A DNA stretch of 64,000 nucleotides, taken from the NCBI RefSeq assembly GCF_028009165.1, contig NC_079242.1, positions 310,001 through 374,000 on the forward strand, read 5' to 3'. Both the position numbers and the translations under genes were made by a program. Positions 22,501-34,407 of the stretch are shown here, one piece after another. The stretch is from Akanthomyces muscarius (taxonomy: Eukaryota; Ascomycota; Sordariomycetes; Hypocreales; Cordycipitaceae). The stretch's first letter is position 1. Each line of letters starts with the position of its first letter. Below the pieces are notes generated by a model. The model saw only the letters and a program-made list of their open reading frames with translations, did no database searches and was not told where the DNA came from.

Positions 22501-25500
22501 ATGCACGTCACCTCTTTGTTCGCGCACATGCGTCGAGTCGTATGCGGGCGGCTGCGTGGACTCTGGACGCTGATGTGGTTATGCAGAAGCAGGGATAGCT
22601 TAATCGTCAGGTCCTTTTTGTATGTGTGAAATGAGGGGCGATATGGGCTAGGTGAAGCAGCGCGCGCTCTTGGTGCATCCCATCAGCCCATGTATATGCA
22701 CTGATAAACCTAGATGAATCAGCACCACGTTTTCTTAGCCTGTGTCTCTGAGTCCCGCGCCCCTGAGCAGCCATCATGCTGGCCGTGGCATCAGAGCTAT
22801 TCTGTACTTGGACACCAGGTGGGCAGTGTCGTAGCTGGAAGCCCGTACTGGGCACTGCAAGCAGGCTCAAATAAGATTGGCAGTGGGGAGGCTTGCGGTG
22901 CGCAAGGTGGTATAATCAGTCGTCACTGCTCAGCGCATGCCCCCTTTTCGAGGCCCAGATGCTAGTGGAAAAGTGTTGAGGTTGTTGCAGCAGGGAGAAG
23001 AAGGAAGGAATGCAAGAATGCTGTCCCCTTGCTAGTCTCGTGTTGGCGACTTGTCAAAAAGATGGCTCATGTGAACGAGAGAAGGCGCCTCAACTGCGAA
23101 CGAGACAAGACTATGATACCGGTACGTTACTCTGTAGAGCGCAGAGAGCCTGCCATTCAACAGTAGAAGAGAAGTAAACCCTGCCGACGCCCTGGATCGA
23201 TTTCGGTCGCCTTGCGCCTTGGTCAACTTGTGTCTGTGTGATCACTGTGATTTGGATGTCAAGTGGATTCGCTCATATCAAGCCTGACCCACCGGCGCCG
23301 GGCCACGACAGCCCCTTGCGGCTTGCTCTTTTTTTGGCTGGCTGTCATGTTGGCGGATATTATTGATAGTGGACAGAGGTGAGACATGGACCATACTTTT
23401 CTTTGGGGACGAGTATGATGACGGGGAAGAGGGTGAGCTGTTGCTGGTGCTGGAAACAAGGGGAGGTGGCGAGCAAGGTGGCAGTGATGTTGCACGTAGA
23501 ACGATGTATACATGAACCGTGGTACTAATACAGGCAAGCGAGGAGAGCAGATATTCCTGGACGCTGCCATGAGTAATCTGGACAGTACGAATCACTATTA
23601 AATTAATTTAGCCGTTATTAGACCCTGATTCGGGTTTCCGCGGGGTGTTTCAAGTGGGAGAAGCTGTCATAATGTTTTTTTGTTGGTATTCAATGTAGTA
23701 CAAGAGAAAACGGCTAACCGAGGAATTGAGAAGAACAAAGAAGCGCATCTTTTTTTAGACGTTTGTGATCAGGGTGGCGGCGGTTGCTGGGACGAGGCGC
23801 TTTTGGCGGCCTGTCAATACCTGAACACTGGCAAAGAGGCAGCTGTTGAGATGAGCCAAGTCTCTACCTTAGCACCAAGCGAGGGGGGCGGCCGGCGTGG
23901 AGGTTACTGTCCTGGTACATGTTGGGTGAGCATACTGGTAGGTGCCGTGTCTAGCTCGCTGCGACGAATGAATATGGGAGAGTATGCAAGTTGCTACCTG
24001 GTTGGCTGTAGGATGATTTATTAGGTTGGTACCGTGAAAGTTTATAGGGCAATACGGCATTGTGGTTGGGTGGCGCTTTTGGAGATGGCAGCTGACGAGT
24101 TGGGGAAGCGGGCAGAGCAGAGCGGGCTTGCGGTTCCTCCCGGGGCTTTACTGTACTGTACTTCAGTGAGGGTCATGGGTGCTGCAGTACCTAAGGTAGG
24201 GAGCTTTACAGCGCATTGCCACCAAGATTACAGCGGGTGCTACAGCGCGCTGGCCGCCCCTTTCTGGGCTCTTCCCCGCTAAAATAGTGGAGGCTGGGCC
24301 CTGCGACGAATCCGCAGGGCATCCCCTCCCCTCTGGCCCAGTCAAGCAGTGACCCCCCCCATGTCCCCTTGCCTGTTGGCACTGGTGGTTGACGATGATT
24401 TTAATTAGGCATCCTGTCCAACTCGATACCCAACGTTATTGGTGGCATTGCCATTCTACTCATCATCAAAGACGGTCCAAGTGTGGTTTAGCTGGACACG
24501 GCCCTTGCAGGCCCCTGATTTTCTTCACAGTCTTTTAGGGGAGGTCTTGGTACCTTGGTACCTTATTACAGGGCCAACCAGCCAGCCCCTCTGCCTGCGC
24601 CGCAGAGGCTTCTCACCACCAAATAGTTTTGCCAACCTCCGCCCGCACCCCATTACCCATTGTGTGGCCCCAATCGCCTGTAGCGTCTTTTTTTTCTTCT
24701 CTTTCCTCCTCTGCCTCTTTTTTTTTCTTCCCCCGACTTCCCATCCATCTCTTCCTCATTGCTAGCATCTCCTTCTTCTTTTCTCCCCTCCCCCCTCCCC
24801 TCTCCGCCGCCGAATCCTGCCTGATCACATTCACGACTGTCGATCCCGCTCGGCTCGTGACAGGAGAATCTACTCTGTCTCGCTTCCTTTTGTGCGAAGA
24901 CTACCTAGACTTGCTTGGCTGGCACGGCGCCATCTCGCAGCCGCCCCCCCATCCCGTCTCCCACACCTCGGGACCCCGAGACCGACCACCTCACTCCCGC
25001 AAAGGAAGTTCTTGTCTCGCAAAGGACCCTAACCGACGACCCTGTGCGCTCTGCATCTTAGCGTCCGTCCCCGTCACGTTGTACGCACTCATCCTCTCGA
25101 CGCTTCGACCCGGCCTGCTGCTAAGCCACATCAAAAGGTCGCCTTCAGCCCGCCCGAGTCGCCCTCCGTACAGAGTGTCTTGACTCTGCGGTAACTACTG
25201 GACTGGCTCCCCTTCGCCTACTTCCTTTTCTACGCCCGCGGCCCGCCCCTTTGTCGAGCTGCTGTGCTGTCCTCTGCTTCGTTGCTCACGCATCGCTGCT
25301 TGCTCCAGAGAGCCTGATACCCCCGGCCTGCACGTCATCGACTCCAGTCTCGTCGACCGTCCTGCCTCGCAGACATCTCCGTCGTCCTGATAGCAACGCA
25401 AGACCGTCGGCCTACCGATACCTCCTTTGCTGCATCTCATCGCTTCCGTGGATACTCTGCAGTTTCCGACGCACATGCTTTGCAATTTTTAACGACGGCT

Positions 25501-25703
25501 TCGAACGAGACGAATTTTCATGACTTGCCTCCTGAACGAATAATCCCTCCAATAATCCGAATTTTTGTTCCGCCGATTCCTCCAACACACGACATCGCTC
25601 TTTGTCGCAGTCCTTTGCTGCTAACCCCCCTCATCTTTCCGCAATCCCGCCCTGTCCGGCTCCAGAGCTACCCCTCCAAGCTACTCTCCGGTCATCGCGC
25701 ATA
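19507..25703. other. Gene-poor stretch, 6.2 kb, with long leader of the RNA-binding protein gene
   Basis: The left end is the H2A.Z promoter. From about 20 kb to 24.4 kb I see no open frame with family resemblance, no tRNA-like A/B boxes and no 5S rRNA. From about 24.6 to 25.7 kb the plus strand is strongly pyrimidine-rich (CT and T runs), typical of a long 5' leader in filamentous fungi. Short elements such as TTACAGCG/CTACAGCG (near 24208, 24229 and 24241) and GGTACCTTGGTACCTT (near 24549) are present. Confidence 0.5.
22374..22407. repeat. Short inverted repeat, 12-bp stem, 10-nt loop
   Basis: AGGCGGCCCGCG at 22374-22385 pairs with CGCGGGTCGCCT at 22396-22407, with one G:T wobble. It is GC-rich in an otherwise gene-free stretch. 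Could be a structured RNA element or simply a palindrome. Confidence 0.6.
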
Positions 25704-27708
25704 ATGGCTCAGCAACCCCACGATATGAGCTACCTCGACTACAACTCGGGCTCCAACCGCTCCCCTAGCTCCTCCCGCCAACAATATGGCGGCGGTGCTC
25801 CTGGCTTCAACGCCGGCATGTCGCTCCCGAGACAGGCCCAGCGCCCCTTCGATGGACCCCTTGGTTCGTCTTCGCTCTACTCCTCCGACCGACACAATCC
25901 CGGCTACAATGCTAGAGGCATGGATACCATCTCCGGCGCCGGTGTTCCTAGCTACATGCTAGAAGGCAACCAGGGCTGGAACTATGGCGCTTCTGGTGCT
26001 GCCACGGTCAACGGCGCTGTCAACGGCCCCAACAGGAGCCGCAGCGTCAATCGCAGAGGTGCCTTGCCCCAAGTAAGCATCCAATTTATGTGTCTGAAAA
26101 AAAAAAAACACGCCACTAATTTTTCGTAGAACTGGACCGACCACCCCAGCATGCCCCCCATGCCTTCTAATCTCCAGGCCTATGGCGGCGGCCTCAACGG
26201 CTCCCAGCTCTCCAACGGCAGCCTTCGCGTTGACCACCCAGGCACTCACCCCTCTCCCTCTGATCTTCGCTCCACCAGCTCCGACCCCGATCAACTCATC
26301 CCTACCGCTATCGTGATCAAGAACATCCCCTTTGCCGTCCGGAAAGAGACTCTCGCGTCCATTATGCTCGAGATGCACCTGCCTCAGCCCTACGCCTTCA
26401 ACTACCACTTTGACAATGGCGTCTTTCGCGGTCTCGCTTTCGCCAACTTCCAATCCGCCGAAGACACCAGAGTCGTCATTGAAGCTATGAACGGCATGGA
26501 TGTTCACGGCCGCAAGTTGCGTGTGGAGTACAAGAAGATGCTCCCCGAGGCCGAGCGCGAGCGTATTGAGCGTGAGAAGCGCGAGAGGCGTGGCCAGCTC
26601 GAGGAGCAGCACCGTGGTCCTATGCTCCACCAGCAGAGCTCCATTCAGTCTCTCGGTGCCATGTCCCAGTCTCAGCAGCGGGGCAATCCTGCTGGCTATC
26701 TCGGTATGTTGCAAGTATACCGCCCAAAAGGACCAGAACTAACCTCTTTTTTCAGGTGACGTTGACTTGAATGACCCCCAAACGCTAGACTATTATACCG
26801 ATCTGGCCATGTTTCGTCGCGATGACTCCCGCGAGATCCTCGTCTTCCCGCCAGGCATCGCCCCTGAACATCGCCGCTCGATTCATATCCTCGCCCATCA
26901 CATGGGCCTCGAGCACCAGTCCATCGGTGAAGCCGATTCTCGCCAGCTCACCGTGCTCAAGCGCCAGCAGCCCTCCCCGACCGCCAACATTCACAGCGCA
27001 CCTGCCAACAGCCTTGATGTCCATAAGCGTGGCTTGAGCAGGGCCGCCACTTTTGACTTTGCTGCCGACCGAGAATCTCGTGCTGTCAGCAACAATTATT
27101 CTCATCTCACCGGCCGTCAGGGACCCACACTTGAGCTTCCCGGTAGCCCTGACGGTGTTGGCATTCCCAATAACCTGCGCGCCGCGAAGAGCTTCGCCGA
27201 CCTGCGTTCCTTTACGCCCAGTCCATCCCAGGCCTCATCGAGCTATCTGACTCCTGGTGCCGGCATGAATAGCAACGGTCCTGGCTCAACCGCCCGCTTC
27301 GGCGACTACATCAGCGCTCAGCAAGCCCATGCCGGTAACGCCTCCACCCCTGGCTCCAAGAACGACCGTGGACTGGCTAGTGGCCTGGGTGCCCTCAGCC
27401 TAGGCTCTTATGAATCGAACACGGTCTCTGGCCAGAACCGCAACGCCCCTGGTGCTATTGGCAGCCAGCGACCCAGCGGTATGAGCAACGGACCCAAGGG
27501 CGCCCCCGAGCGTCAGCCCCGTGGCCCCGAGTGGGAGGCTTCTGCCGGATTTGGCGGTCGTGGTCGATCCAATGGGCACATGCAGCGAAGCAGCGGTAGG
27601 TCGTCTGGCCAAGTCTCGGCAAAAAGATTCGACTAACTCGTCGCGCCAGACTCGTCCGACAATGGAGCTCGGGTTAACAACGGACCGACGAATGCGGCTC
27701 GCTTCTAA
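25704..27708 (+). CDS. RRM plus R3H-type RNA-binding protein (Pin4/Cip1-Cip2-like)
   Basis: Predicted cytoplasmic post-transcriptional regulator related to yeast Pin4 and fission yeast Cip1/Cip2. Exons 25704-26072, 26130-26703, 26756-27595 and 27650-27708 join in phase to 613 aa. The N-terminal 180 residues are low-complexity (Ser, Gly, Asn). The RRM is at about 182-262, with RNP2 IVIKNIPF and RNP1 FRGLAFANF, followed by a charged helix (EAERERIEREKRERRGQ). An R3H-like segment follows at about 326-385 (FRRDDSREILVFPPG...HHMGLEHQSIGE). The tail is Ser/Gly/Asn-rich. The last intron (54 nt, GT-AG, GACTAAC branch) is optional: reading through it instead ends at 27636 with ...SAKRFD. Spliced, the tail ends NNGPTNAARF. 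The long CT-rich leader suggests translational control. Confidence 0.88.
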
Positions 27709-29500
27709 GCATGGACGATAACGGCCACTCTCACTGTTCCTCGGAACAGGTGGCCTTTTGCTTGCTAGGGTGGCACTCTTTGAGCGCGATTACGCCCTAG
27801 TTTGTATTATGAATGACCCCTTTCCTGCTACCACACTGTGGCAGCATGAAACCTCTGTTTTTATGATATGGACCTCAGAGTGATGAACTGAAACTCTTGA
27901 TGGCCAGTTATTACGATGCATACGGAACGAGAGCATTGGATGGAGGCTCGAAGATACAACATTAATTCAACCTTTTGACAACCTTTTCACGACAAGTCGA
28001 AACCCATCTCCACAGCAACGGCAAGCGATGAAAGAGTCATTTGCATGCTTACGAAAGGGTGTAGACCACACGTTGACGATGATGATGTGTTATTTATTTT
28101 ACGATTTGACGTCTAGACAACTGCGTCTGTTTAGTGCTGAGCTGCAAGACTCTCACTGAAGACATGACGTGGCTGCTCCAGCAATGACCAAGACAAAAGT
28201 CAGAAGAGAAAACGAAAACGCAGAATGACAAAAAATTACGCTATACCCATTTAATACCCCGATCAAACGAACAGACACGACTACGACGAACGACGAATTA
28301 CTGTCCCAGCGCACGCGTATTGACGCAGAGCGGCTGTTTTATGGGAGGAAGGGTACTGAGCGCAAGCATTGCCGGTCACTGAAAGGTTCCCATGGCAAGG
28401 GTCTTGCCAAGGAGACGACGAGGTTGAGCATTTTTTATCGCTTTTTTGAAACAACGCCTTTTGATTGTTGAATTATCCTGTTGCTAGTCGTTTTTGTTTC
28501 TTTTTTGCCATTTTTTCTTGGATTTAGTTTTGAACGCTGCGGACACCTCATATTGGTGTCATGCTTGAAATTGTTTTTTGTAATTGGTTAGGGGCGGCAA
28601 AAATCCTATAGACTGGGAGCGAGGACCTTGGTAGATTGTCACTACTGGGGTGTCTTGCGAGGAATGGAACCTTTTCTTTTTATTCCAAAGGAGGGAGGAG
28701 TTGGAAATTAAAGAAATCTTGTTTCTGGGCATTGGTTTTGGGAAAGACTGATACTGGAAGGGGTGGGGTGGGGTGTGGTGGCAGAAACGCGCCAACAACG
28801 AAAACGAATGTTTATAATGCTCTGGCTACTTTCCCAGGGGCAAGAATACAGAAGCAAAGTTTGAGAATGGAGACGTTTTGACTGCAGTGCATCTTGATTC
28901 TGTGACTGTCTTGTGCTGCGTCTACCGTTGGTTGTACATTGAATGATGCTTTGAATGATGTGTCGTTTTGAAGCGCGCTTCACCAGCAATGATTCGTGCA
29001 AATTGTCCCTAAGGGTAAAACAAGGCAAAGCTTTTGTATTCTTAGTAGCGGCATTGCGCTCCATCATGGATTCGTAGATATGTGACATATCACGTCGTGC
29101 TTCAGTAGGATAGACTCGGCACAGTCTGGACCACTTTTGCTAGGAAGATAGCGCCGATCCAACTGTCTGGGATGTCGCGTGCCCGACAAGCTGCCCGCGG
29201 CCGTACCAGGAAGGCAATGTGTGACGTGCCCTTTGCTTTTTCTTAGCCTGTCAGAAGTTGCTAGTCCCGAATCAACTGCAATAATCACAAGCGCTGGCGC
29301 TGATTGGGGCGCGGAAGTTATTAGGTTGAGTTAGGCTTCGTGGCTTGGCTGCCTTGGCCAGTAAAAGCGAAACGTCATCGCCGTTCAAGTCTAAAACCGC
29401 CCCAACCTCTTTGGCCCACGCACTCCACATCCGCCCGTCAACTTCATCTCTTGCATATTTACACAGGCGTATTTATATCAGCATAATTTACGGATGCACA
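27709..29500. other. Intergenic region, no gene seen
   Basis: Long 3' UTR region of the RNA-binding gene (A/T-rich, including T runs at 28430-28530), followed by the promoter and leader of the MDR gene. A G-rich run GGGGTGGGGTGGGG lies near 28760-28773. No supported frame. Confidence 0.55.
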
Positions 29501-29529
29501 ATGACTATACCGACATCAATACAGCATAG
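29494..29529 (+). promoter_or_regulatory. Upstream ORF overlapping the MDR gene start
   Basis: ATG at 29494, out of frame, opens an 11-codon frame (MHNDYTDINTA) ending at 29529, beyond the main ATG at 29501. If used by scanning ribosomes it would reduce initiation at the main start. The sequence is certain; the effect is inferred. Confidence 0.5.
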
Positions 29530-30823
29530 CGGCGCCGCTCCAGTGGCGGCGCCGGATGGCATCCGCAGAAATTGGGTGCACGTCACCGCGCCCAAGAACA
29601 AGCAGTGGACCACGGCCATGGACGGCGTCGACAAGCTCAAGCTCGCCGAGGCCGACCTGCCCACGCCCAACGACGGCGAAGTGCTCGTCAAGATCCACGC
29701 CGTGAGCATAAACTACCGCGACATTGAAGGTAAACCTCAGGGCCTCGCTCCGCTCGTTTCGAACCATCTGGCTAACAAGGGGACAGTCTGCGAGGGCGTC
29801 TTCAACCACTACAACACGCAGGCCAGCGAAGCCGTCGTGCCCTGCTCCGACATGTGCGGCACCGTCGTCGACGCCTCCAAATCCAAGAGCGCGCGCTTCC
29901 AAAACGGCGCCCGCGTCATGGCCATTTACCTGCAGAGCCACCTCTACGGCGACGTCGACGAGGAAGACCTGGCGTCGAGCCTCGGCCTGCCTCTGCCGGG
30001 CGTCCTCGCGCAGTATCGCTGCTTCCCCGCCGAGAGCCTCGTCGCCGTGCCCGACTACCTCTCCGACACCGAGGCGAGCTGCCTCCCGCTCGCCACCACC
30101 ACGGCCTGGACGGCTCTGAACTGGATGCGCCCGCTGGCCAGCACCAACGAGGTCCGAGACGGCGGGCCCTCCAGGAGGACGGTGCTGCTGCAGGGCACGA
30201 CGCCCGTGGCGCTCGCCGGCCTGCAGATCGCCAAGGCCGCGGGGCTCCGGGCCGTCATGACGGGCTCGACCGACGACTTCACCGCGCGCGCCAAGGCCGA
30301 GCTCGGCGCCGACGAGGCCATCAACTACCAGACGCACTGGGCCTGGGAGGGCGAGGTCCTCAAGGCCACCGACGACCGCGGCGCCGACGTCATCTTCGAG
30401 ACGGGCGGCGGCGCGCGCACCCTGCAAAAGAGCTTCAAGTGCGTCGCCTTTGGCGGGCTCATCAACTGCATCGGGTCGCTGTCGGGCCGCACCGACGACG
30501 GCGAGGACGGCGACGGCGGCGGCGGCGGCGACGGCGGCGACGGCAAGACGCCCAAGCTGCATAGGCTGAACGTGACGGCTCTCGCGCTGGCGCGAAACGT
30601 CACGATAAAGGGCGTCCTGAACGGCGGGAGGGACCGGCTGGAGGAGGCGCTGGCGTTTTACCAGGAAAAGGGCATCAAGCCCGTCGTGGACAAGACGTAT
30701 GCGTTTGGCAAGGCGCCCGAGGCGCTGGCGTACGTCAAGAAGGGCAAGCATTTCGGCAAGGTGGTCGTTACCGTCGAGGACGAGCCCGATGACAAAGATG
30801 GAGAAAAGAAGCCCAGGGCGTAA
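29501..30823 (+). CDS. MDR-superfamily zinc-type alcohol dehydrogenase-like oxidoreductase
   Basis: Predicted NAD(P)H-dependent medium-chain dehydrogenase/reductase of the quinone-reductase/YogA-like branch. From ATG 29501 the protein is 421 aa if the GT-AG intron 29730-29786 is removed, or 440 aa if retained (57 nt, in frame, no stop). Splicing joins VSINYRDIE to VCEGVFNHYN, as in the family. Hallmarks are the GroES-like half with VPCSDMCGTVVDA, the Rossmann half VLLQGTTPVALAGLQIAKAAG, ELGADEAINYQTHWAWEGEVL and GGLINCIGSLSG. The usual Gly-rich GTGGVS turn reads GTTPVA here, which may affect cofactor binding. An Asp/Gly low-complexity insert (about DDGEDGDGGGGGDGGDG) follows. The in-frame region before 29501 has no ATG with good context. 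Confidence 0.87.
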   Translation: MTIPTSIQHSGAAPVAAPDGIRRNWVHVTAPKNKQWTTAMDGVDKLKLAEADLPTPNDGEVLVKIHAVSINYRDIEGKPQGLAPLVSNHLANKGTVCEGVFNHYNTQASEAVVPCSDMCGTVVDASKSKSARFQNGARVMAIYLQSHLYGDVDEEDLASSLGLPLPGVLAQYRCFPAESLVAVPDYLSDTEASCLPLATTTAWTALNWMRPLASTNEVRDGGPSRRTVLLQGTTPVALAGLQIAKAAGLRAVMTGSTDDFTARAKAELGADEAINYQTHWAWEGEVLKATDDRGADVIFETGGGARTLQKSFKCVAFGGLINCIGSLSGRTDDGEDGDGGGGGDGGDGKTPKLHRLNVTALALARNVTIKGVLNGGRDRLEEALAFYQEKGIKPVVDKTYAFGKAPEALAYVKKGKHFGKVVVTVEDEPDDKDGEKKPRA

Positions 30824-31269
30824 ATGAATGACCTGCGTCATGTTTTTGATCATGTACGGACTGGCGTTTTTCTTTTTTGGGACGACATTGTTTTGGACAA
30901 CCCTCTTTTGCACACTGTTCTTGGACAGCATCGTTTCGCACATGGCTTCAGACACGGACACGAATCTCGAGATTGAAATGAATAACGAATGACAATACAC
31001 GAATAGGATATAAAATGAAATTCCACTTCATCAACCATGATTTACACTATAAAAGATACCAAAATGATACAATTCGTCTTTTTTTTTACAGTGCCAAAAA
31101 AAAAAAAAACGCTTGTAAGCCCCTAAAGATGCCCGGCGGGGTCATACTAGAAGACATGTCGATTCTCTCTTCTGCGCCTTTAGTACATTCCATGCCTTGT
31201 TTTCAGTCGTGTATCTCTCGCCCTCCAGGACCTCCCTCTCTTCGTCATTGGTCCATCGTCCGTCCCGTA
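30824..31269. other. Convergent intergenic region, no gene seen
   Basis: 3' ends of the MDR and striatin genes face each other; it includes an A14 run at about 31096-31109. Nothing else supported. Confidence 0.6.
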
Positions 31270-33849
31270 TTACCGCGCAAAAACCTTGACGACGCCGTCG
31301 CCGCCGCCGCTCACGACCCATTTGCCGTCCTGGCTCCAGACGCACGAGCACACGCCCTCGCCGCGCATGACGCGGTGGCTCGTGATTTCCTGGACGCACG
31401 AGCGCTTCTCCAGGCTCCAGAACCGCAGGGACGCGTCGTGGCCCGCGCTGACGAGCTCCCGCCCGTCGGGGCTGAGCGAGAGGCTGGAAATGGCGTCGGG
31501 GTGCGCGAGCATGTTGTACGTACATTGGCCTGTTGGTGTGCGTTAGTGCATTTGAAATGTAATGCGAGAGACTGCTTTAGTACATACCGCTGTTGGCATC
31601 AAAGAAGCGCACAAAGCGGTCCTCGTGGCCTGTAATGATGGTGCCTTCAACGCCGCTGCCGGCCATGGAGCGCCCGCCTGTAGGTCCGCCACCACCGCCA
31701 GACTCTTCTTCATTAATGTTACTGCCGTGGTGCTGGTTTGCCTGGTCCAGACCAATGGTCGTGGCGACAACCGCGTTGACGCTCGTTTTTTGCGTGCCGT
31801 CGTATGTCTCCATGCTGTCCATTTGGCCCACTTGTTCACCAGTTCTCGTGTCGTAGACAACCACAGCGGCGTCGGCGTAGGATACGACAAACGTGTCTCC
31901 TGAAGTGCCGAGCGGCGCAATGCTCGTCGGGCTGGCGCTGGAGCCGTCGGAGCGGTTTATTACGTGCACTAGCGTCTGGTGGAAGGGCGAGTTGGACGCC
32001 GTGCTGGCTTGCGGCGAGTTAGGGAATCCGCTGCCCGAGCTCATCGAGTTGCCACGCACACGGCGCCCGGCGACGCCTCTGTTGGATCCCGGCTGCGGCG
32101 AGCTGAGCTGCGGTGGAGCGCTCACAGACCACAAGCGAACGGAGCCATCTGCAGCACCGGACACAAGCAGTATGCGGTCAGAAGTGCCATACTGACTCGA
32201 GTTGCCGAATATGGCACCCAATGTCGTGGGCAGGACGCACAAAGCCCACACTGCATCTGTGTGACCCTCAAGGGTCGCTTTGGGGTCCACCCGACCGCGC
32301 TCCCAGACACGGATGGTATAGTCTTGTCCACCAGAAAAGATCCAGCCGTCGCCTTGAGCGCGCCCGCCTGTAGAGAAGTTGGGTGCTGGGGACCACGATG
32401 TAAGAGAGAGAACAGCACCGTTGTGACCGCGATGTGTAAAGTTTGCAATTACGTCAAGATCCGATGCGGCATTGCCCATGCCAGAATGGGCGTCGAGTCG
32501 TGGGATGTGGAATCGCTTAATCATGCCGTCATCACCGGCTGTGCAAATCTCGGGCTCACCCGGACTGCCACCACCAGAGAAGATAACAGTGCGCACGGTG
32601 TTGAGGTGGCCTCGCAAGCCGAACCGCAGTTTAAAGTTGCCGCTGTCTGCCTTTTGAGAAGCCAGACTCAGATCTTGATCGCTGCTTCTGCGCTTCGACA
32701 TGGAGCTCTTTCTGCGCTGGCTACCAGGCACGCGGCCAGGCGATTTCGGCATGTAGTCAGCATGAGGGAACACGTCTGTGTCCGGACGGTTCGAAGTAGA
32801 AGGGCTCTGCGACTGGGCAGTTTCGGGTAGTGTGCCTTCGGAAAAGTCCCACCCATCAGAGTCTTGGGGTGGTGCGGGCGTTCGCTCTCGGCTCTCGGGG
32901 TCTTGCATTGTGCCCAAAGCCTCTACGGCTTGTGAGGGATCAACACTGTTGTCATTGACAGCTCTCATAGAAACAGACATGGGGGCGGACCAGTCGTTGG
33001 CGTTGCGATACTGCGGCTGCTCCTCTGCGCGGACCACAACCTGCGGATGGCCGTCAGAGGCCTTCTGGCCGTAGCTGGATTGCGGATCTTGCATCGAGAC
33101 TGTCGTGTTCGTAGGTGGGTGTTGCCTGGGATTTGTTTCTTGGACATGGTTCTGGGACGGTCGTGACGGTAGTTGAAATTGTCGGATTTCTTGGGGGGCA
33201 CCGAGCCCGTACGGGTCAACCTCGCGCAAGTCCTCGATCATAGGTAGGGGCGGAGAGTCTCTCGGCGGGAGGGGATTCGCTGGCGCAATCATGAGGTACA
33301 TGAATTCAGATTGACACTGGTCCAGGAAAGTCTTGAGTTCCTGCCTGTGTGCTTCGTCATCGGTACGCTCCATTTCTACACCTTCGACGCCAGGAACCGG
33401 CTGTTTCTCAGCGTTTCCTGTACATTTGTCAATATTATCAATTGGTGGAAGCGGCGCTGAGGCTACCAACCATGTAGCTTTTCTTGAATTTTGGCAGCAC
33501 GATCCTTTTTGGCATCGGCATTGGCGTCGTCTGGGCTCGTGCCTGTGAGTTGGGCAGCTTGATCCTTGATCTTGCGCTCGAGAATGGCGACGTATTTGCG
33601 TAGAGCCTTTTGCGTAGCATCGGCGCGTCGTGCCTGGCCCTCGAGGTGGGCTATCCTGGACCTCATCTCCTGGTTTTCGATTTCCCAGGCATTCCTATCC
33701 CGCTCGTGACGATGCCATTCTGTCTGCAGGAACCGCATCACGCCCTGCAGCGTGTATTCTGTAGCTTGGGGTACGTTTTGGCCATTATTCTGCATCCCAG
33801 GCCCCATCTCCATGCCGCCGAAGCCATTTCCAACATTGGGGCCCATCAT
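31270..33849 (-). CDS. PRO11: Striatin, STRIPAK complex scaffold (PRO11-like)
   Basis: Scaffold of the striatin-interacting phosphatase and kinase complex, which in filamentous ascomycetes is needed for hyphal fusion and sexual development. Exons 33849-33471, 33417-31588 and 31529-31270 join in phase (introns of 53 and 58 nt, GT-AG) to 822 aa. The N-terminal striatin domain is at about 28-130: [20 protein letters not shown] followed by a coiled coil rich in charged residues (calmodulin- and PP2A-binding region in the family). The middle is disordered. WD40 repeats fill the C-terminal half, e.g. [72 protein letters not shown] and [13 protein letters not shown] at the end. Length and order match fungal striatins. 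Confidence 0.95.
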
Positions 33850-34407
33850 GGCGCGCCAGAGGTGCAGCTAGGCGAGCTCATCGAGGAGCAGCCTCCCCAA
33901 AACGCGGCGGCGGGCGGTGCCAGGGTGATCTCGCGACAGGCAGAGGAGCGCGATCAATGGGCCGTTTGAATGCAGAGAGTTGACGGCGGCTGTCAGCCAG
34001 GTCGATTCGCGGCGGTTGGGGTGAAGAAAAGCGGGAGATCTGGCGTGCAGGGAATAGTCTGAAGCACAGCGATGGGCGCTGTCCTGAAGCTCCCAACTGC
34101 TGAGCTTGGTGGTGTCCTTCTCTGGTCCGCGGCCCTGACCAATAGGCATCGCGTATTGGAGGTCAGGCCACAAGGCACCAACTTTTGCAGCCCCTGGATG
34201 GCGACCGGGATGTTTGGTGCAGCGCTTCTGCACAATCCGACGAGGGTAGATAATCACCGAAATTTTGTATATATTTCTTATACTTATGCTGCCGTTACCA
34301 TATTAAAGCCTCTTCTGGCTGGCAAGGAATCTTGGCGTAGGCGACGACCTGCAAGCTGCCTGCCACCGCCCTGGTCATAGGCACGAGACACCATGGCCAA
34401 GCTATTT
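33850..34407. other. Striatin promoter and downstream flank of the GFA gene
   Basis: Both neighbours are on the minus strand. AT-rich patch with TATATATTTCTTATAC near 34267-34282. No frame with family content. Confidence 0.55.

Noticed and set aside
24629..25183. 184-codon plus-strand frame in the CT-rich region
   Set aside because: Phe/Ser/Pro/Leu-rich translation of pyrimidine tracts in the RNA-binding gene leader.
29516..31000. 494-codon open frame antisense to the MDR gene
   Set aside because: It mirrors the coding gene through GC-rich codon bias, shows low-complexity Arg/Ala/Val composition and no family resemblance.
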